Below, one piece after another: positions 52,060-61,623 of a stretch of 64,000 nucleotides of DNA (position 1 is its first letter; every line of letters starts with the position of its first letter). Position numbers and translations under genes: made by a program. The DNA comes from JADGQM01 sp964441945 (GTDB lineage Bacteria; Desulfobacterota; Syntrophobacteria; Syntrophobacterales; Syntrophobacteraceae). The stretch lies in contig CAYTWB010000012.1 in NCBI GenBank assembly GCA_964441945.1, forward strand, positions 1 to 64,000, given 5' to 3'. Under the pieces are notes generated by a model. It did no database searches, was not told the DNA's origin, and saw only the letters and a list, made by a program, of their open reading frames with translations.

Positions 52060-52312
52060 ATTTTCGGATGCATCGTGTCAATTCCTCACCGCAGTATATT
52101 TCTGTGTAGGGGTCTGGTCCGCTCTCTTCCCCAGCTTCCCGTGAAAACGCCTCATCCATTGATGTTTGACTCCCTTCTGTGCTAAGAGATTTATTTAATA
52201 GTCGCAATGGGTTACCGGCCATTTGGGGGCTGTCTGCAAAAGATGGCAATGCAATGGCTCACAGGGCCGGTTTTATCGCTTTGTCACATACAGATTCTGC
52301 AAAAGGGCTTGA

Positions 52313-53197
52313 GTGGATCACTTCATTGACCGTTTCCTGAGTCATCTTGCAGTCGAGAGAGGGCTGAGCACAAACACTTTGGTGGCCTACAGCGCTGATT
52401 TGCAGGAATTCAAGGGGTTTCTGGCGGCCAATGGAGTTTTAAACTGGGATGAAATGGGTCGTGACCATATTTCTGCCTACATTCAAAGTCTGGGCGGAAG
52501 GCTTTCAGATCGGAGCAAGGCCCGTCGTATTGCCGCCTTGAGGTCATTCTCCAAGCACCTGCTGGTGTTGGGAGTGATTCGCCAGGACCCTGCTGCGCGA
52601 GTCACCTTTCCGAAGACCGGACTGTCACTGCCCAAGGTCATTCCCGGGCCCGAGGTGGAAGCCCTGCTGGGACAGCCCGACCCCGACCATCCACTGGGGA
52701 AAAGAGACAAGGCGATGTTGGAATTGCTCTATGCCACGGGTCTGAGGGTGAGTGAACTGACGGATTTGCAGCTTCGCCAACTGCACCTTGATCCCGGATA
52801 TCTGGTGGTTTATGGAAAGGGCGGGAAGGAACGGCTTGTTCCTCTGGGAGAATGGGCGGCGGAAGCGCTGAAGGTTTATCTGGAAGAAGGGAGGAAAACC
52901 CTTCTCAAAAGAGGGTCCAGACCGGAGATTTTCATCAACCACCGGGGCGGTAAACTCTCGCGTCAGGGGGTGTGGAAGATCATCAAACACTACGCCCTGC
53001 AGGCGAAGATCAAGCAGAATATTACCCCGCACATGCTTCGCCATTCCTTCGCGACCCACCTTCTCGAAAATGGGGCCGACCTGCGATCTCTGCAGACCAT
53101 GCTGGGCCATTCGGACATCTCGACCACTCAGATCTACACGCATGTTGCCAGGGCCAGGTTGAAAGAGATTCACCAAAAACATCATCCTCGCGCCTGA
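52313..53197 (+). CDS. xerD: Tyrosine recombinase, XerC/XerD type
   Basis: A 294-residue site-specific recombinase of the kind that resolves chromosome dimers at dif. The N-terminal SAM-like core-binding domain covers 1-90; the catalytic domain has R145 (ATGLRVSEL), K169, H240 and R243 (HMLRHSFATHL), H266 (LGHSDISTTQ) and nucleophile Y275 (IYTHV). All six catalytic positions are present. Start is GTG 52313. It precedes the DHH/CBS fusion by seven bases, so it is a housekeeping recombinase rather than a phage integrase. Choosing XerD over XerC is tentative. Confidence 0.9.
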   Translation: MDHFIDRFLSHLAVERGLSTNTLVAYSADLQEFKGFLAANGVLNWDEMGRDHISAYIQSLGGRLSDRSKARRIAALRSFSKHLLVLGVIRQDPAARVTFPKTGLSLPKVIPGPEVEALLGQPDPDHPLGKRDKAMLELLYATGLRVSELTDLQLRQLHLDPGYLVVYGKGGKERLVPLGEWAAEALKVYLEEGRKTLLKRGSRPEIFINHRGGKLSRQGVWKIIKHYALQAKIKQNITPHMLRHSFATHLLENGADLRSLQTMLGHSDISTTQIYTHVARARLKEIHQKHHPRA

Positions 53198-53204
53198 CAA
53201 GGGA

Positions 53205-55910
53205 ATGGCAATGGAAGTGATCACAACGCATGTCAACGCCGATTTTGACGCTATGGGCTCGATGATCGCAGCGAAGAAACTCTATCCCGAAGCGGTACTG
53301 GTCTTCCCAGGCTCACAAGAGAGAACTCTGCGGGAGTTCTTTGTGAAATCAACCGTCTACATCTATGACTTCAAGCGCCTGCGTGATGTGGATATAAATC
53401 AGGTGAAACGTCTCATTCTGGTCGACACGCGTCAGTTCTCTCGCATCGGCAAGTTCCAGGAGATTGTGAACCGCCCGGACCTTGAGATTCACATCTATGA
53501 TCACCATCCGGATTCGGAAGACGATATCAACGGGCAGGTTATGGAAATCAAGCCCCTGGGTGCAACGGTGACCATCCTGACACAGCTGATCCGGGAGCGG
53601 CAGATTCGGCTGACCGCAGAAGAAGCCACCGTCATGAGCCTTGGGATATTTGAAGATACCGGCTCCTTCACATTCAATTCGACCACCCCTGAAGATTTTG
53701 AAGCGGCAGCCTATCTGCGTCGGTGTGGGGCTGATCTGAATGTGGTGGCCGACATGGTGGCGCAGGAACTGACCGCAGAGCAGGTCAGTCTCTTGAACGA
53801 GCTGCTTCTCTCCGCCCGAACCTACAACATTCAGGGGGTTGAGGTCTGTATAGCCACGGTTTCGGTCGAAAAGTATGTCGGCGACTTCGCCGTACTGGTC
53901 CATAAACTCAAAGACATCGAGAACCTGGACGTTATCTTTGCCCTGGCTGCGATGGACGATCGCATCTATCTGGTCGCCAGGAGCCGCATTCCGGAGCTCA
54001 ATGTGGGCTTGGTGGCAGCCTACTTTGGCGGAGGCGGCCACAGCACGGCGGCATCGGCGACCATTCGAGATATGACCCTGATTCAGGCCGAGGACCGCCT
54101 GGTCGAGGTCTTGCGCAGCCAGATCAATCCTTTCCCCATGGCCGAGCACCTCATGACCAATACGGTGATTTCCGCCGATGCTGATACGCCAATCGGAGAA
54201 GCGGCACAAACCATGGTCAAGTACAATATCAACGCCATGCCCGTGATGGAGAATGGGGCCATTGTGGGTCTGGTGAATCGCCAGGTCTTGGAGAAGGCGA
54301 TTTTTCACGGACTGGATCAGGTCCTCGTGCGTGAGTTGATGAGCCAGGATTTCTTCACCGTGCAATCGACGGCCACTCTTCTTGAGATTCAAACCTACCT
54401 CGTTGAGAATCAGCAGCGAATTCTCCCCGTGGTGCAGGAGGACCGGGTTGTGGGAGTGATCACCCGCCGGGACCTCCTGAACTTTCTGGTGACCGACCGC
54501 TCCAATGTTCCCCGTGCTCTCTATGACGACCCGGCCCAGTCCCACTGGTCGAAGCGCAAGAACATCATCGGTATTGTGATGGAACAGCTGCCGAAGGAGG
54601 TCATCCGGACATTGAAGGATCTGGGGCAACTGGCGGAGCGTCTCCATTTTAAGGCCTATGCTGTTGGGGGATTTGTCAGGGACCTGTTGCTGCGGCACCC
54701 GAATCTGGACATCGATATTGTGATTGAAGGCGACGGGATAGAATTCGCAAGGGCCTTCGCCGAAGAACACCGGGTACGTGTCCGCGCCCACAAGAAGTTC
54801 AACACGGCTGTGCTGATCTTTCCAAACGACCAGAGAGTGGATGTGGCAACGGCACGCTTTGAATACTATCAATACCCGGCTGCACTCCCCATTGTGGAAT
54901 TCGGCTCCCTCAAGATGGACCTCTACCGGCGCGATTTCACAATAAATACTCTGGCCATCGCTTTGAATCCGAACAGTTTTGGTTATCTCATCGACTTCTT
55001 CGGTGGACAGCGTGATTTGAAGGAACGGGTCATTCGCATACTGCATAATCTGAGCTTTGTCGAAGACCCGACCCGCATCTTGAGGGCAATTCGCTTTGAA
55101 CAGCGTTTCGGCTTTCGCATCGGCAAGCAAGCCGTAGCGCTGATCCGCAATGCCGTTCGGATGGGATTGATTCAGAAGCTCGGCGGGCGTCGCATGTTCC
55201 ATGAGATGCAATTGATCCTGAAGGAAGAAGACCCCAGCCCGGCGCTCAGAAGGATGGCGGAATTCGGAGTCCTCGCCGTGATTTCTCCCAAGATGCGCTT
55301 CGACCAGAAAATGGAGGAGCTTTTTCAGCGACTGAAAGAGCTGATTTCCTGGTATCAGCTCAGCTTTCTTGACGAACCCCTGGAGCGATGGTGGGTCTAT
55401 CTGATCGGACTCTTTTCCGGGCTCACTCCTGACGCTCTAGCGGAAGTTTGGGAACGCCTGCAACTGCCATCCAACCAACAGGAACGGATACTCTGGACCT
55501 ATGACAAGGTTGAGGAACTGCTGCGAGGGTTTTTCCAGTTGCCTGATCATCGACCCAGTGATATCTATCGGGCGCTTCAGCTGTTGCGGCCCGAAGAGCT
55601 CCTCTATATGATGGCCAGGGCGCAAAAGGAGGCGATTACGCGGGCGATAAGTCATTACTTTCATCGGTATAGCCATGTAACCACGGAACTCAGAGGAAGG
55701 GACCTCAAAGCGCTCGGAATCCTCCCCGGACGTATTTATAAAACCATGCTCGACGAGCTGCTCGATGCGCGGCTCAATGGGGATGTGAAGAACCGGCAGG
55801 AAGAAGTAGCCTTCCTGAAGGGCCGCTATCCTGAAATCTTGGAAGAATTACAGGACGAAGCGGCCGCTCCCTCCGCTGATCCGGGGGTCTATGGAGACAC
55901 AAGGAACTGA
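53205..55910 (+). CDS. DHH-CBS-tRNA nucleotidyltransferase/poly(A) polymerase fusion
   Basis: A 901-residue multidomain protein. Order: DHH phosphoesterase (1-310: HVNADFDAMGSM, DHHPDSEDD, DHHA1 motif GGGGHSTAAS), two CBS domains (about 310-430), then a class II nucleotidyltransferase head from about 475 (AVGGFVRDLLL, with DIDIVIEGDG giving the catalytic Asp pair) and the tRNA-binding body (RDFTINTLAI, EDPTRILRAIRFEQRFG). This architecture occurs in Deltaproteobacteria and Aquificae, where related enzymes add only A, only CC, or full CCA to tRNA. Which applies here is not visible. The stop overlaps the next start (TGATG). Confidence 0.93.
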   Translation: MAMEVITTHVNADFDAMGSMIAAKKLYPEAVLVFPGSQERTLREFFVKSTVYIYDFKRLRDVDINQVKRLILVDTRQFSRIGKFQEIVNRPDLEIHIYDHHPDSEDDINGQVMEIKPLGATVTILTQLIRERQIRLTAEEATVMSLGIFEDTGSFTFNSTTPEDFEAAAYLRRCGADLNVVADMVAQELTAEQVSLLNELLLSARTYNIQGVEVCIATVSVEKYVGDFAVLVHKLKDIENLDVIFALAAMDDRIYLVARSRIPELNVGLVAAYFGGGGHSTAASATIRDMTLIQAEDRLVEVLRSQINPFPMAEHLMTNTVISADADTPIGEAAQTMVKYNINAMPVMENGAIVGLVNRQVLEKAIFHGLDQVLVRELMSQDFFTVQSTATLLEIQTYLVENQQRILPVVQEDRVVGVITRRDLLNFLVTDRSNVPRALYDDPAQSHWSKRKNIIGIVMEQLPKEVIRTLKDLGQLAERLHFKAYAVGGFVRDLLLRHPNLDIDIVIEGDGIEFARAFAEEHRVRVRAHKKFNTAVLIFPNDQRVDVATARFEYYQYPAALPIVEFGSLKMDLYRRDFTINTLAIALNPNSFGYLIDFFGGQRDLKERVIRILHNLSFVEDPTRILRAIRFEQRFGFRIGKQAVALIRNAVRMGLIQKLGGRRMFHEMQLILKEEDPSPALRRMAEFGVLAVISPKMRFDQKMEELFQRLKELISWYQLSFLDEPLERWWVYLIGLFSGLTPDALAEVWERLQLPSNQQERILWTYDKVEELLRGFFQLPDHRPSDIYRALQLLRPEELLYMMARAQKEAITRAISHYFHRYSHVTTELRGRDLKALGILPGRIYKTMLDELLDARLNGDVKNRQEEVAFLKGRYPEILEELQDEAAAPSADPGVYGDTRN

Positions 55911-56590
55911 TGCTGCAAGATATCGTCGTTAAGGCAGCCCTCTATGCCATTCCCCTGCTTTTTGCGGTTGTGGCCCACGAAGTCGCTCATGGATGGATTG
56001 CAGAAAAGCTCGGCGACCCAACGGCACGTCTCATGGGAAGACTCACACTGAACCCCATCGAGCACATAGACCCCGTTGGGACCGTGATTCTCCCCGCTGT
56101 TCTCCTCATCATCCAATCACCATTTCTGCTTGGGTGGGCAAAGCCGGTCCCGGTCAACTTTGCCAATCTGCGCGGGGGACGCCGGGACATGGCCCTCGTT
56201 GCCCTCTCGGGACCGGCGACAAACCTGATCCTGGCCGCTGTCAGTGCAGGGGTCTATCACGTGATTCTGGCGGGCTTTCAACACCAATGGGTCATGGAAG
56301 GCGGCGCACTCTCCTGGGTGGCCGAACCCCTTCTGCTGATGGCCAGAATCTCGATCAGCTTCAACCTGGTGTTGATGGCATTCAACTTGATACCCATTCT
56401 GCCTCTGGATGGCGGGAGGGTCCTGGTCGGGCTTTTGCCGGAAGCTGTGGCGGCAAGGCTGGAGCCCCTGGAAAGATATGGGATGTTGATCTTTTTGCTC
56501 CTGATCGGCATTCCGGTGCTGCGCTCATATCTTTGGGGGTATTTTCTCAATCCGATTCTGAACACTTTTACGCGCCTGTTTCTCGGATAG
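55910..56590 (+). CDS. Site-2 protease family membrane metalloprotease (M50)
   Basis: A 226-residue integral membrane protease. The zinc-binding HEVAH is at residues 23-27 after one membrane helix and the second site NLIPILPLDGGRVL (LDG) lies near residue 165; both are hallmarks of M50B peptidases that cut transmembrane anti-sigma factors or signal proteins. No PDZ domain is present, the short type. Its start overlaps the previous stop. This gene precedes trpS in many deltaproteobacteria. Substrate unknown. Confidence 0.92.
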   Translation: MLQDIVVKAALYAIPLLFAVVAHEVAHGWIAEKLGDPTARLMGRLTLNPIEHIDPVGTVILPAVLLIIQSPFLLGWAKPVPVNFANLRGGRRDMALVALSGPATNLILAAVSAGVYHVILAGFQHQWVMEGGALSWVAEPLLLMARISISFNLVLMAFNLIPILPLDGGRVLVGLLPEAVAARLEPLERYGMLIFLLLIGIPVLRSYLWGYFLNPILNTFTRLFLG

Positions 56591-56746
56591 TGCACCCTGC
56601 CCGTTCGGCGAACAACCCGCCGACAGCGATGCAGGGACCGGGATTCGCCTTCTCTGGGAATAAGCAAGCCTGGCGAAGCGTTTTGAAGGCTTTCCAAATA
56701 CCATACGAGCCTGGAGCTGACGGGCATCAAGCAAGGAGTCGCGATA

Positions 56747-57742
56747 ATGACGGAAAGAAAACGAATTCTTAGTGGTATGCGCCCCACTGGACGACTTCAC
56801 CTGGGAAATCTCCATGGCGCTCTTGATAACTGGATTGAGCTTCAAAAACAGTACGACTGTTTCTTCTTCGTTGCCGACTGGCATGCCCTGACCACGGACT
56901 ACGCCACGCCGGGCGATATCCTGCAGAATACCTGGGATATGATCCTTGATTGGCTCAGTGTAGGTCTCGACCCGGAGTATTGTACGCTTTTTATTCAGTC
57001 GGATGTCAAGGAGCACGCGGAGCTCTATCTTCTGCTTGGAATGATTACACCGCTGCCCTGGCTGGAACGCAACCCCACGTACAAAGACCAGCAGCAGCAG
57101 CTCGACACCAAAGACCTCTCCACTTATGGGTTTCTCGGATACCCTGTTCTCCAGGCCGCAGATATTATCATCTACAAAGCGCATGGAGTTCCGGTGGGGA
57201 GGGACCAGCTGCCCCACGTGGAGCTGACGCGTGAGATCGCACGGCGCTTCAATTTTATGTATAACCGTGAAGTGTTCCCCATCCCCGACGCACTCCTCAC
57301 CGAAGTGCCTGTTCTGCCGGGCATAGACGGCCGCAAGATGAGCAAGAGCTACGGAAATGCCATCTTCATTACGGAATCCGAAGAAAGCGTGAAAGAGAAG
57401 GTTTCGGGCATGTTGACCGACTACCACCGAATCCGCCGCTCCGATCCTGGGGACCCTGAACTCTCAACGGTCTTTGCCTATCACAAGTTGTATTCACCCG
57501 CCTCCGAGGTGAATGAAATTGCCGATGGATGCCGCACGGCCCGGATGGGTTGTGTCGAGTGCAAGAAGCGCCTGACAAAGAACATGCTGGAGAGGCTGCG
57601 CCCCTTGCGCGAAAGAAGACTGCAGCTCGAAAGCAATATGGATCAGGTCAGGGAAGTCATTGCCGCCGGCACGGCAAAAGCCCGCAACGAAGCCGTGCAG
57701 ACCATGAAAGTGGTCCGGGAGGTTGTTGGGTTAGGTTCATAG
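56747..57742 (+). CDS. trpS: Tryptophanyl-tRNA synthetase
   Basis: Charges tRNA-Trp. The 331-residue class I enzyme has the HIGH-like MRPTGRLHLGNLHGAL and the KMSKS loop in DGRKMSKSYGN. Size is that of the short bacterial form. AAGGAG lies eight bases before the ATG. The rluB-type gene follows 21 bases after the stop; in many relatives scpA and scpB sit between trpS and rluB, but not here. Its tRNA substrate is encoded at 51390. Confidence 0.97.
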   Translation: MTERKRILSGMRPTGRLHLGNLHGALDNWIELQKQYDCFFFVADWHALTTDYATPGDILQNTWDMILDWLSVGLDPEYCTLFIQSDVKEHAELYLLLGMITPLPWLERNPTYKDQQQQLDTKDLSTYGFLGYPVLQAADIIIYKAHGVPVGRDQLPHVELTREIARRFNFMYNREVFPIPDALLTEVPVLPGIDGRKMSKSYGNAIFITESEESVKEKVSGMLTDYHRIRRSDPGDPELSTVFAYHKLYSPASEVNEIADGCRTARMGCVECKKRLTKNMLERLRPLRERRLQLESNMDQVREVIAAGTAKARNEAVQTMKVVREVVGLGS

Positions 57743-57763
57743 CATGGGATTCTAAGGAGATTG

Positions 57764-58498
57764 ATGAGAGGGATTCGGCTTCAGAAAGCCCTTGCTCTGG
57801 CGGGTGTTGCCTCCCGACGGGCAGCCGAGGAGTTGATCCGGCAGGGGCGCGTTTCGGTGAACGGCCGGGTAGTAACCGAGATGGGAGAGCGAGTAGACAC
57901 CCAGACCGACGAGATCTGCGTGAACCACGTTCCGGTGGCCGCCCCTCAAAAGAAGCTCTATCTTCTCTTCAACAAACCCAGACTTTGTGTTACAACGACC
58001 CGGGATCCACAGGGACGCAAGACTGTTTTTGACTTTATTCCCGATTATGGAGTTCGCCTCTTTCCGGTGGGCCGTCTGGATTATGATGCCGAGGGGTTGC
58101 TCCTGCTCACAAATGATGGCGCACTGGCAAACCGCCTGCAGCATCCCCGTTACGGTGTTTCCAAGACGTATGAAGTGAAGATAAAGGGGCATCCGGCTGC
58201 AAATACCTTGCACCGGCTTCGCACCGGGATCAAGCTCGAAGAAGGGACTACTGCGCCTGCTGACGTTCAAGTCTTGGGCAGTCTTGCACAGGCAACCTGG
58301 CTGAAGATCGTGATCCACCAGGGCTGGAATCGCCAGATCAAGCGAATGGGCGAGGCTGTGGGGCATCCTGTTTTGAGGCTGAGACGAGTCGCTTTCGGCG
58401 AGTTGACTCTGGGAAAAACCGCTCCCGGAAGTTGCCGGCTGCTGGACCCGGCTGAAGTCAGGCGGCTGTATCACACTGTCCATCTTGATGAAGAGTAG
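57764..58498 (+). CDS. rRNA pseudouridine synthase, RluB/RsuA family
   Basis: Converts uridine to pseudouridine in rRNA. The 244-residue protein has an N-terminal S4 RNA-binding domain (RLQKALALAGVASRRAAEELI) and the catalytic motif FPVGRLDYDAEGLLLLTND, with the nucleophilic Asp in RLD. The length matches RluB-type enzymes that modify 23S rRNA near the peptidyl transferase centre, though RsuA or RluE specificity cannot be excluded. I prefer ATG 57764 over the TTG one codon earlier; AAGGAG is close upstream. Confidence 0.92.
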   Translation: MRGIRLQKALALAGVASRRAAEELIRQGRVSVNGRVVTEMGERVDTQTDEICVNHVPVAAPQKKLYLLFNKPRLCVTTTRDPQGRKTVFDFIPDYGVRLFPVGRLDYDAEGLLLLTNDGALANRLQHPRYGVSKTYEVKIKGHPAANTLHRLRTGIKLEEGTTAPADVQVLGSLAQATWLKIVIHQGWNRQIKRMGEAVGHPVLRLRRVAFGELTLGKTAPGSCRLLDPAEVRRLYHTVHLDEE

Positions 58499-58509
58499 GT
58501 CGCAAGGAA

Positions 58510-60405
58510 ATGGCAAAGAAGAGGCGTGGTAACTATCCCTACAGTATTGAGAGGTCATACCCGCAGCAGGCAATCAGACGCCCTCCCGCAAAGAAAAAGG
58601 AACGGCACACTTTACAAAATCTTGGGGTGGGCCTCCTGATCTTACTGATCGGCACTACTTTGGTCCTGGTCTTCAGTCCAACGGCTCGTGATACGGTCAT
58701 GTCCATCATGCCATTCCCCAAGGAACTGGTGGCATTGCGCCTGCAGCACAACGGCAAGGAGGTCATCCTTATGCCCGGGTCGCAATGTGTCTTAAATCCT
58801 CGCGATTCCGTGCAGGTGCTGGAGATTCAGACTGACGGGTGGCCTTCGTGGGGTACCCGGGTGACCTCAGCGGCCGTGGACGCCTCGCAGATGAGCCAGG
58901 GACCCGTAGCGATCAAAGACCTCATGCCCCAGGAATCCTTTGAGACCCCCAAGACCATAGAAATTGAAGCCCTGTCGTGGGGGCGACCGATCGGCAGTGT
59001 CTCCTTTCTTGTGCAACTGGACGCCAAGGATTGGCTGCAAAAGGCCAATGCCGCATCGGATAGTGAGCACAAAATCGTCTACCTGGAAAAAGCCTTGAAG
59101 GAGAACCCGGGAAATGTTCTGGTCAAAACGCAACTGGCCGGCGTCTATTTCGAGAACAAGAAATACGATCCAGCTGCGCGGCTTTATGAAGAAATTGATG
59201 AATCAGGAAAATCCAAAACGATCCTGGAGCGGCTCCTTCTGGCCTACCAGGCACGGAATCGCGTGGATGACGCACTAAAGACCTACCTCGATCTATTCAA
59301 GCTTTCTGAAGAGCCGGAAGGATTCAAAGAATTTTTGCAGTATCTGCAGAAACATAAGTCCAAAGAAGAAGCGGCCAGGTTCCTGGAAAAGCACCAGCAG
59401 GCTTTCCCCAAAGCCTTTCAAAGCTCGGTGCTGCTCCTGCTGGCGGATCTCAGCGCTCAAACCAAGAACTGGTCGAAAGCCTCCGCCGCCTATGAAAACG
59501 CAATAAAGGCCGGAGTTAAGGACCCGGATGTCTTATACAATCTGGCAGTCACCTATCAGCAGGGGGACAATTCGGACAAAGCGACTCAGGCATTGGAGCG
59601 CTATCTTCAAAAGAATCCAAACGATATCAAGAGCTGGATGCAACTGGGTGGACTGCAGGAAAAGAAGGGTGCTGTTTCTCAGGCACGAACATCCTATGAG
59701 ACCGTTCTTCAGAAGAATCCCCAGCACAAGGAAGCCCTGCTCAAGCTTTTGAGCATCCTCGAGAAGACGAAAGACAAGGCGGGACTGCAGGCGACCTATG
59801 AAAAACTCGCACAGATCCAGCCCAAGAACCGGACCGTGCAATACAATCTGGGTGTTCTCTACTACGAGGCTAAAAAGTGGGACAAGGCCGCCCAATCCTT
59901 TGAAGCCATCGCGGCATCCGATCCCAAAGATGTGGAGTCCAGGAAATACCTCCTGGATATCTATCGCAAGACGAAGAACGAAAAAGAAGAGGCGGAAATG
60001 CTGCGGGCACTCTCCGAGCTGGACCCGAAGAATACGAGTTATTACGAGGCGATCTTTTCCTCGTACGACGAAAAGAAAGACTACAAGGGGATGGTGGCTT
60101 TCTTCAAGAACGCGGTTCAGCGTCATGCTGATTCGGTCTCAGTGCACAACTATCTGCTCTATGGATATCTGAAGCTTGGCGACAATGGTGCAGCGCTCAA
60201 GCAGCTGGAGGAACTGGTTCGCCTCCAGCCAAAGGAAAAGAAGCACCTGCGGCAGGCCGCGGACCTGTACGAAACCACAGGTGATTATGCGGGGGCCTTG
60301 AAAAAGATCGGTGAGTTATTGAAGCTTGATCCGAAGAATAGAGAAGCCCAAGATGACTATCTGCGCATAAAAAGACTCTTGATGACCAAGAAGAAAACAG
60401 CTTGA
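58510..60405 (+). CDS. Membrane-anchored TPR protein
   Basis: A 631-residue protein with a basic N-terminus, one membrane helix at about 38-57 (GVGLLILLIGTTLVLVF), an extracytoplasmic beta-rich segment at about 80-160 and then a long array of roughly ten tetratricopeptide repeats, for example DPAARLYEEIDESGKSK, DVLYNLAVTYQQGDNSDKA and RTVQYNLGVLYYEAKKWDKA. It ends in basic residues. TPR arrays are protein-binding scaffolds; partners are unknown. It follows rluB by 11 bases. Orientation relative to the membrane is inference (N-in, repeats outside). Confidence 0.85.
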   Translation: MAKKRRGNYPYSIERSYPQQAIRRPPAKKKERHTLQNLGVGLLILLIGTTLVLVFSPTARDTVMSIMPFPKELVALRLQHNGKEVILMPGSQCVLNPRDSVQVLEIQTDGWPSWGTRVTSAAVDASQMSQGPVAIKDLMPQESFETPKTIEIEALSWGRPIGSVSFLVQLDAKDWLQKANAASDSEHKIVYLEKALKENPGNVLVKTQLAGVYFENKKYDPAARLYEEIDESGKSKTILERLLLAYQARNRVDDALKTYLDLFKLSEEPEGFKEFLQYLQKHKSKEEAARFLEKHQQAFPKAFQSSVLLLLADLSAQTKNWSKASAAYENAIKAGVKDPDVLYNLAVTYQQGDNSDKATQALERYLQKNPNDIKSWMQLGGLQEKKGAVSQARTSYETVLQKNPQHKEALLKLLSILEKTKDKAGLQATYEKLAQIQPKNRTVQYNLGVLYYEAKKWDKAAQSFEAIAASDPKDVESRKYLLDIYRKTKNEKEEAEMLRALSELDPKNTSYYEAIFSSYDEKKDYKGMVAFFKNAVQRHADSVSVHNYLLYGYLKLGDNGAALKQLEELVRLQPKEKKHLRQAADLYETTGDYAGALKKIGELLKLDPKNREAQDDYLRIKRLLMTKKKTA

Positions 60406-60445
60406 GAATCGGCCTTGAACGGAGTGTAACACCAGGGCTTTTGCC

Positions 60446-60474
60446 TTGCATGGTTCATCTTTTTGAGCTATAAG
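60446..60474 (+). promoter_or_regulatory. Promoter for tRNA-Val
   Basis: TTGCAT, 17-base spacer, TATAAG (five of six), ending 13 bases before the tRNA. Confidence 0.7.
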
Positions 60475-60487
60475 AGCATCTACTGAT

Positions 60488-60563
60488 GGGCGGGTAACTC
60501 AGCGGTGAGAGTGCCATCCTCACACGGTGGAAGTCGGAGGTTCAAATCCTCTTCCGCCCACCA
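60488..60563 (+). tRNA. tRNA-Val (CAC)
   Basis: Cloverleaf: acceptor GGGCGGG/TCCGCCC, D arm ACTC..GAGT, anticodon stem CCATC/GGTGG with loop CTCACAC (anticodon CAC, reading GTG), T arm GGAGG-TTCAAAT-CCTCT. CCA encoded at 60561-60563. A monocistronic unit with its own promoter and terminator. Confidence 0.95.
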
Positions 60564-60573
60564 TGAAGACTAG

Positions 60574-60610
60574 ACGCCATGCGGCTTTGCAGCCGGGTGG
60601 CGTTTTTGTT
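60574..60610 (+). terminator. Intrinsic terminator of tRNA-Val
   Basis: Stem ACGCCA/TGGCGT enclosing a second stem CGGCT/AGCCG with loop TTGC, followed by TTTTTGTTT. Confidence 0.85.
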
Positions 60611-60661
60611 TGGGGTTGCAGCGGTGTATCAGCGAAGCGAAATGCTTTGGCTCAACACGGT

Positions 60662-61582
60662 TTAGTGGGGGACATGAGCTTTTCGCCCATCCTTGCACTC
60701 CGTTTCACAGACCAGGATGTCCAGACCATGGATTGAGGCGTTCGAGTAGACAGGGTATAGTACGTCCTGGATCAATTGATTGCCGCGCCAGAAAGGAAAG
60801 TTGCCGAGCCGTTTCAGGAGAGCGGCCTGCATGGGAGGGATGCGGACTTCTCCAAGCAAATCGTCAGGGAGTTGGCCCCCTCTCCAAAATGCGTCGCCGT
60901 CCGGATCGATCGGGTCGGCGGAAGGCGGCGCCTTCTCCATCACCGGGGCGCTATCCTTTCTCGTGCGCTTCGCTTTGCTTCCCTCTTCTTTCGATTCTCC
61001 CAGGCCGTCCAACAGCTCCTCCCTCTCCATTCCTCGAAGTTTGAAGAGAAGGAAAGGGTTTCTATCGAATTCCTCTCCAAGCAGGTAATAGACGGCTGCA
61101 ATGTGCTTGCAGGGGTTGGACCAGTCGGGACAGGAGCAGTTTGTTTCCAGGTCCCTTAACCTGTCCGGAAAGAGAGAGAGTCCGGCCCCTTTAAAAGCCT
61201 GCTCTATGTCCTGGGGCATCTCACCCGACAGAAGCTTCGCGGTAAAAATGACCTGGCTTGAAAGCACCTTCGTGAGCTTCTTCCAATCGGCCACGGAAAG
61301 AGGCTTCACTTTGATGGAGATCTCATACGGCTTGGCCCTTGATCCCTGCACCCTGGCCTCGACCTTCCCTTTTTCGATATCGATGGAGAGGACCTGGCCG
61401 TTCCTGGCATAGGATCGCCCACGGCCAAGTCTGGCGCCAATGTTGAAGCTTTCGAGAACCGCGATCCATCGTTTCGCCCACCAGCTCTCTGCGAATTCGC
61501 CTCGTTTCGACTGGGCCTTGATGCCACCCTTTGCTGCTTTCGGGGTCGAACGGGGAAAATACCCGTGATATCGCCACGACAT
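60662..61582 (-). CDS. SWIM zinc-finger protein
   Basis: A 306-residue protein with a SWIM motif at residues 149-160 (CxC-x6-CxH: NCSCPDWSNPCKH), a zinc site for DNA or protein contacts. The N-terminal 100 residues (WWAKRWIAVLESF, GRGRSYARNGQVLSI) resemble the SWIM proteins that sit next to SNF2 helicases in many bacteria. An acidic/basic low-complexity linker lies around 205-245. It follows the helicase gene by 41 bases on the same strand, so the two form an operon. Function of such pairs is not established. Confidence 0.85.
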   Translation of the reverse strand: MSWRYHGYFPRSTPKAAKGGIKAQSKRGEFAESWWAKRWIAVLESFNIGARLGRGRSYARNGQVLSIDIEKGKVEARVQGSRAKPYEISIKVKPLSVADWKKLTKVLSSQVIFTAKLLSGEMPQDIEQAFKGAGLSLFPDRLRDLETNCSCPDWSNPCKHIAAVYYLLGEEFDRNPFLLFKLRGMEREELLDGLGESKEEGSKAKRTRKDSAPVMEKAPPSADPIDPDGDAFWRGGQLPDDLLGEVRIPPMQAALLKRLGNFPFWRGNQLIQDVLYPVYSNASIHGLDILVCETECKDGRKAHVPH

Positions 61583-61623
61583 TTAGAGCGCTCCTTTCTG
61601 CCGGTTCAGGCCCTGTGACGCTT

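Noticed and set aside
53349..55211. 620-codon minus-strand frame inside the DHH-CBS fusion gene
   Set aside because: The opposite strand encodes a clear multidomain enzyme; the antisense product has no motifs.
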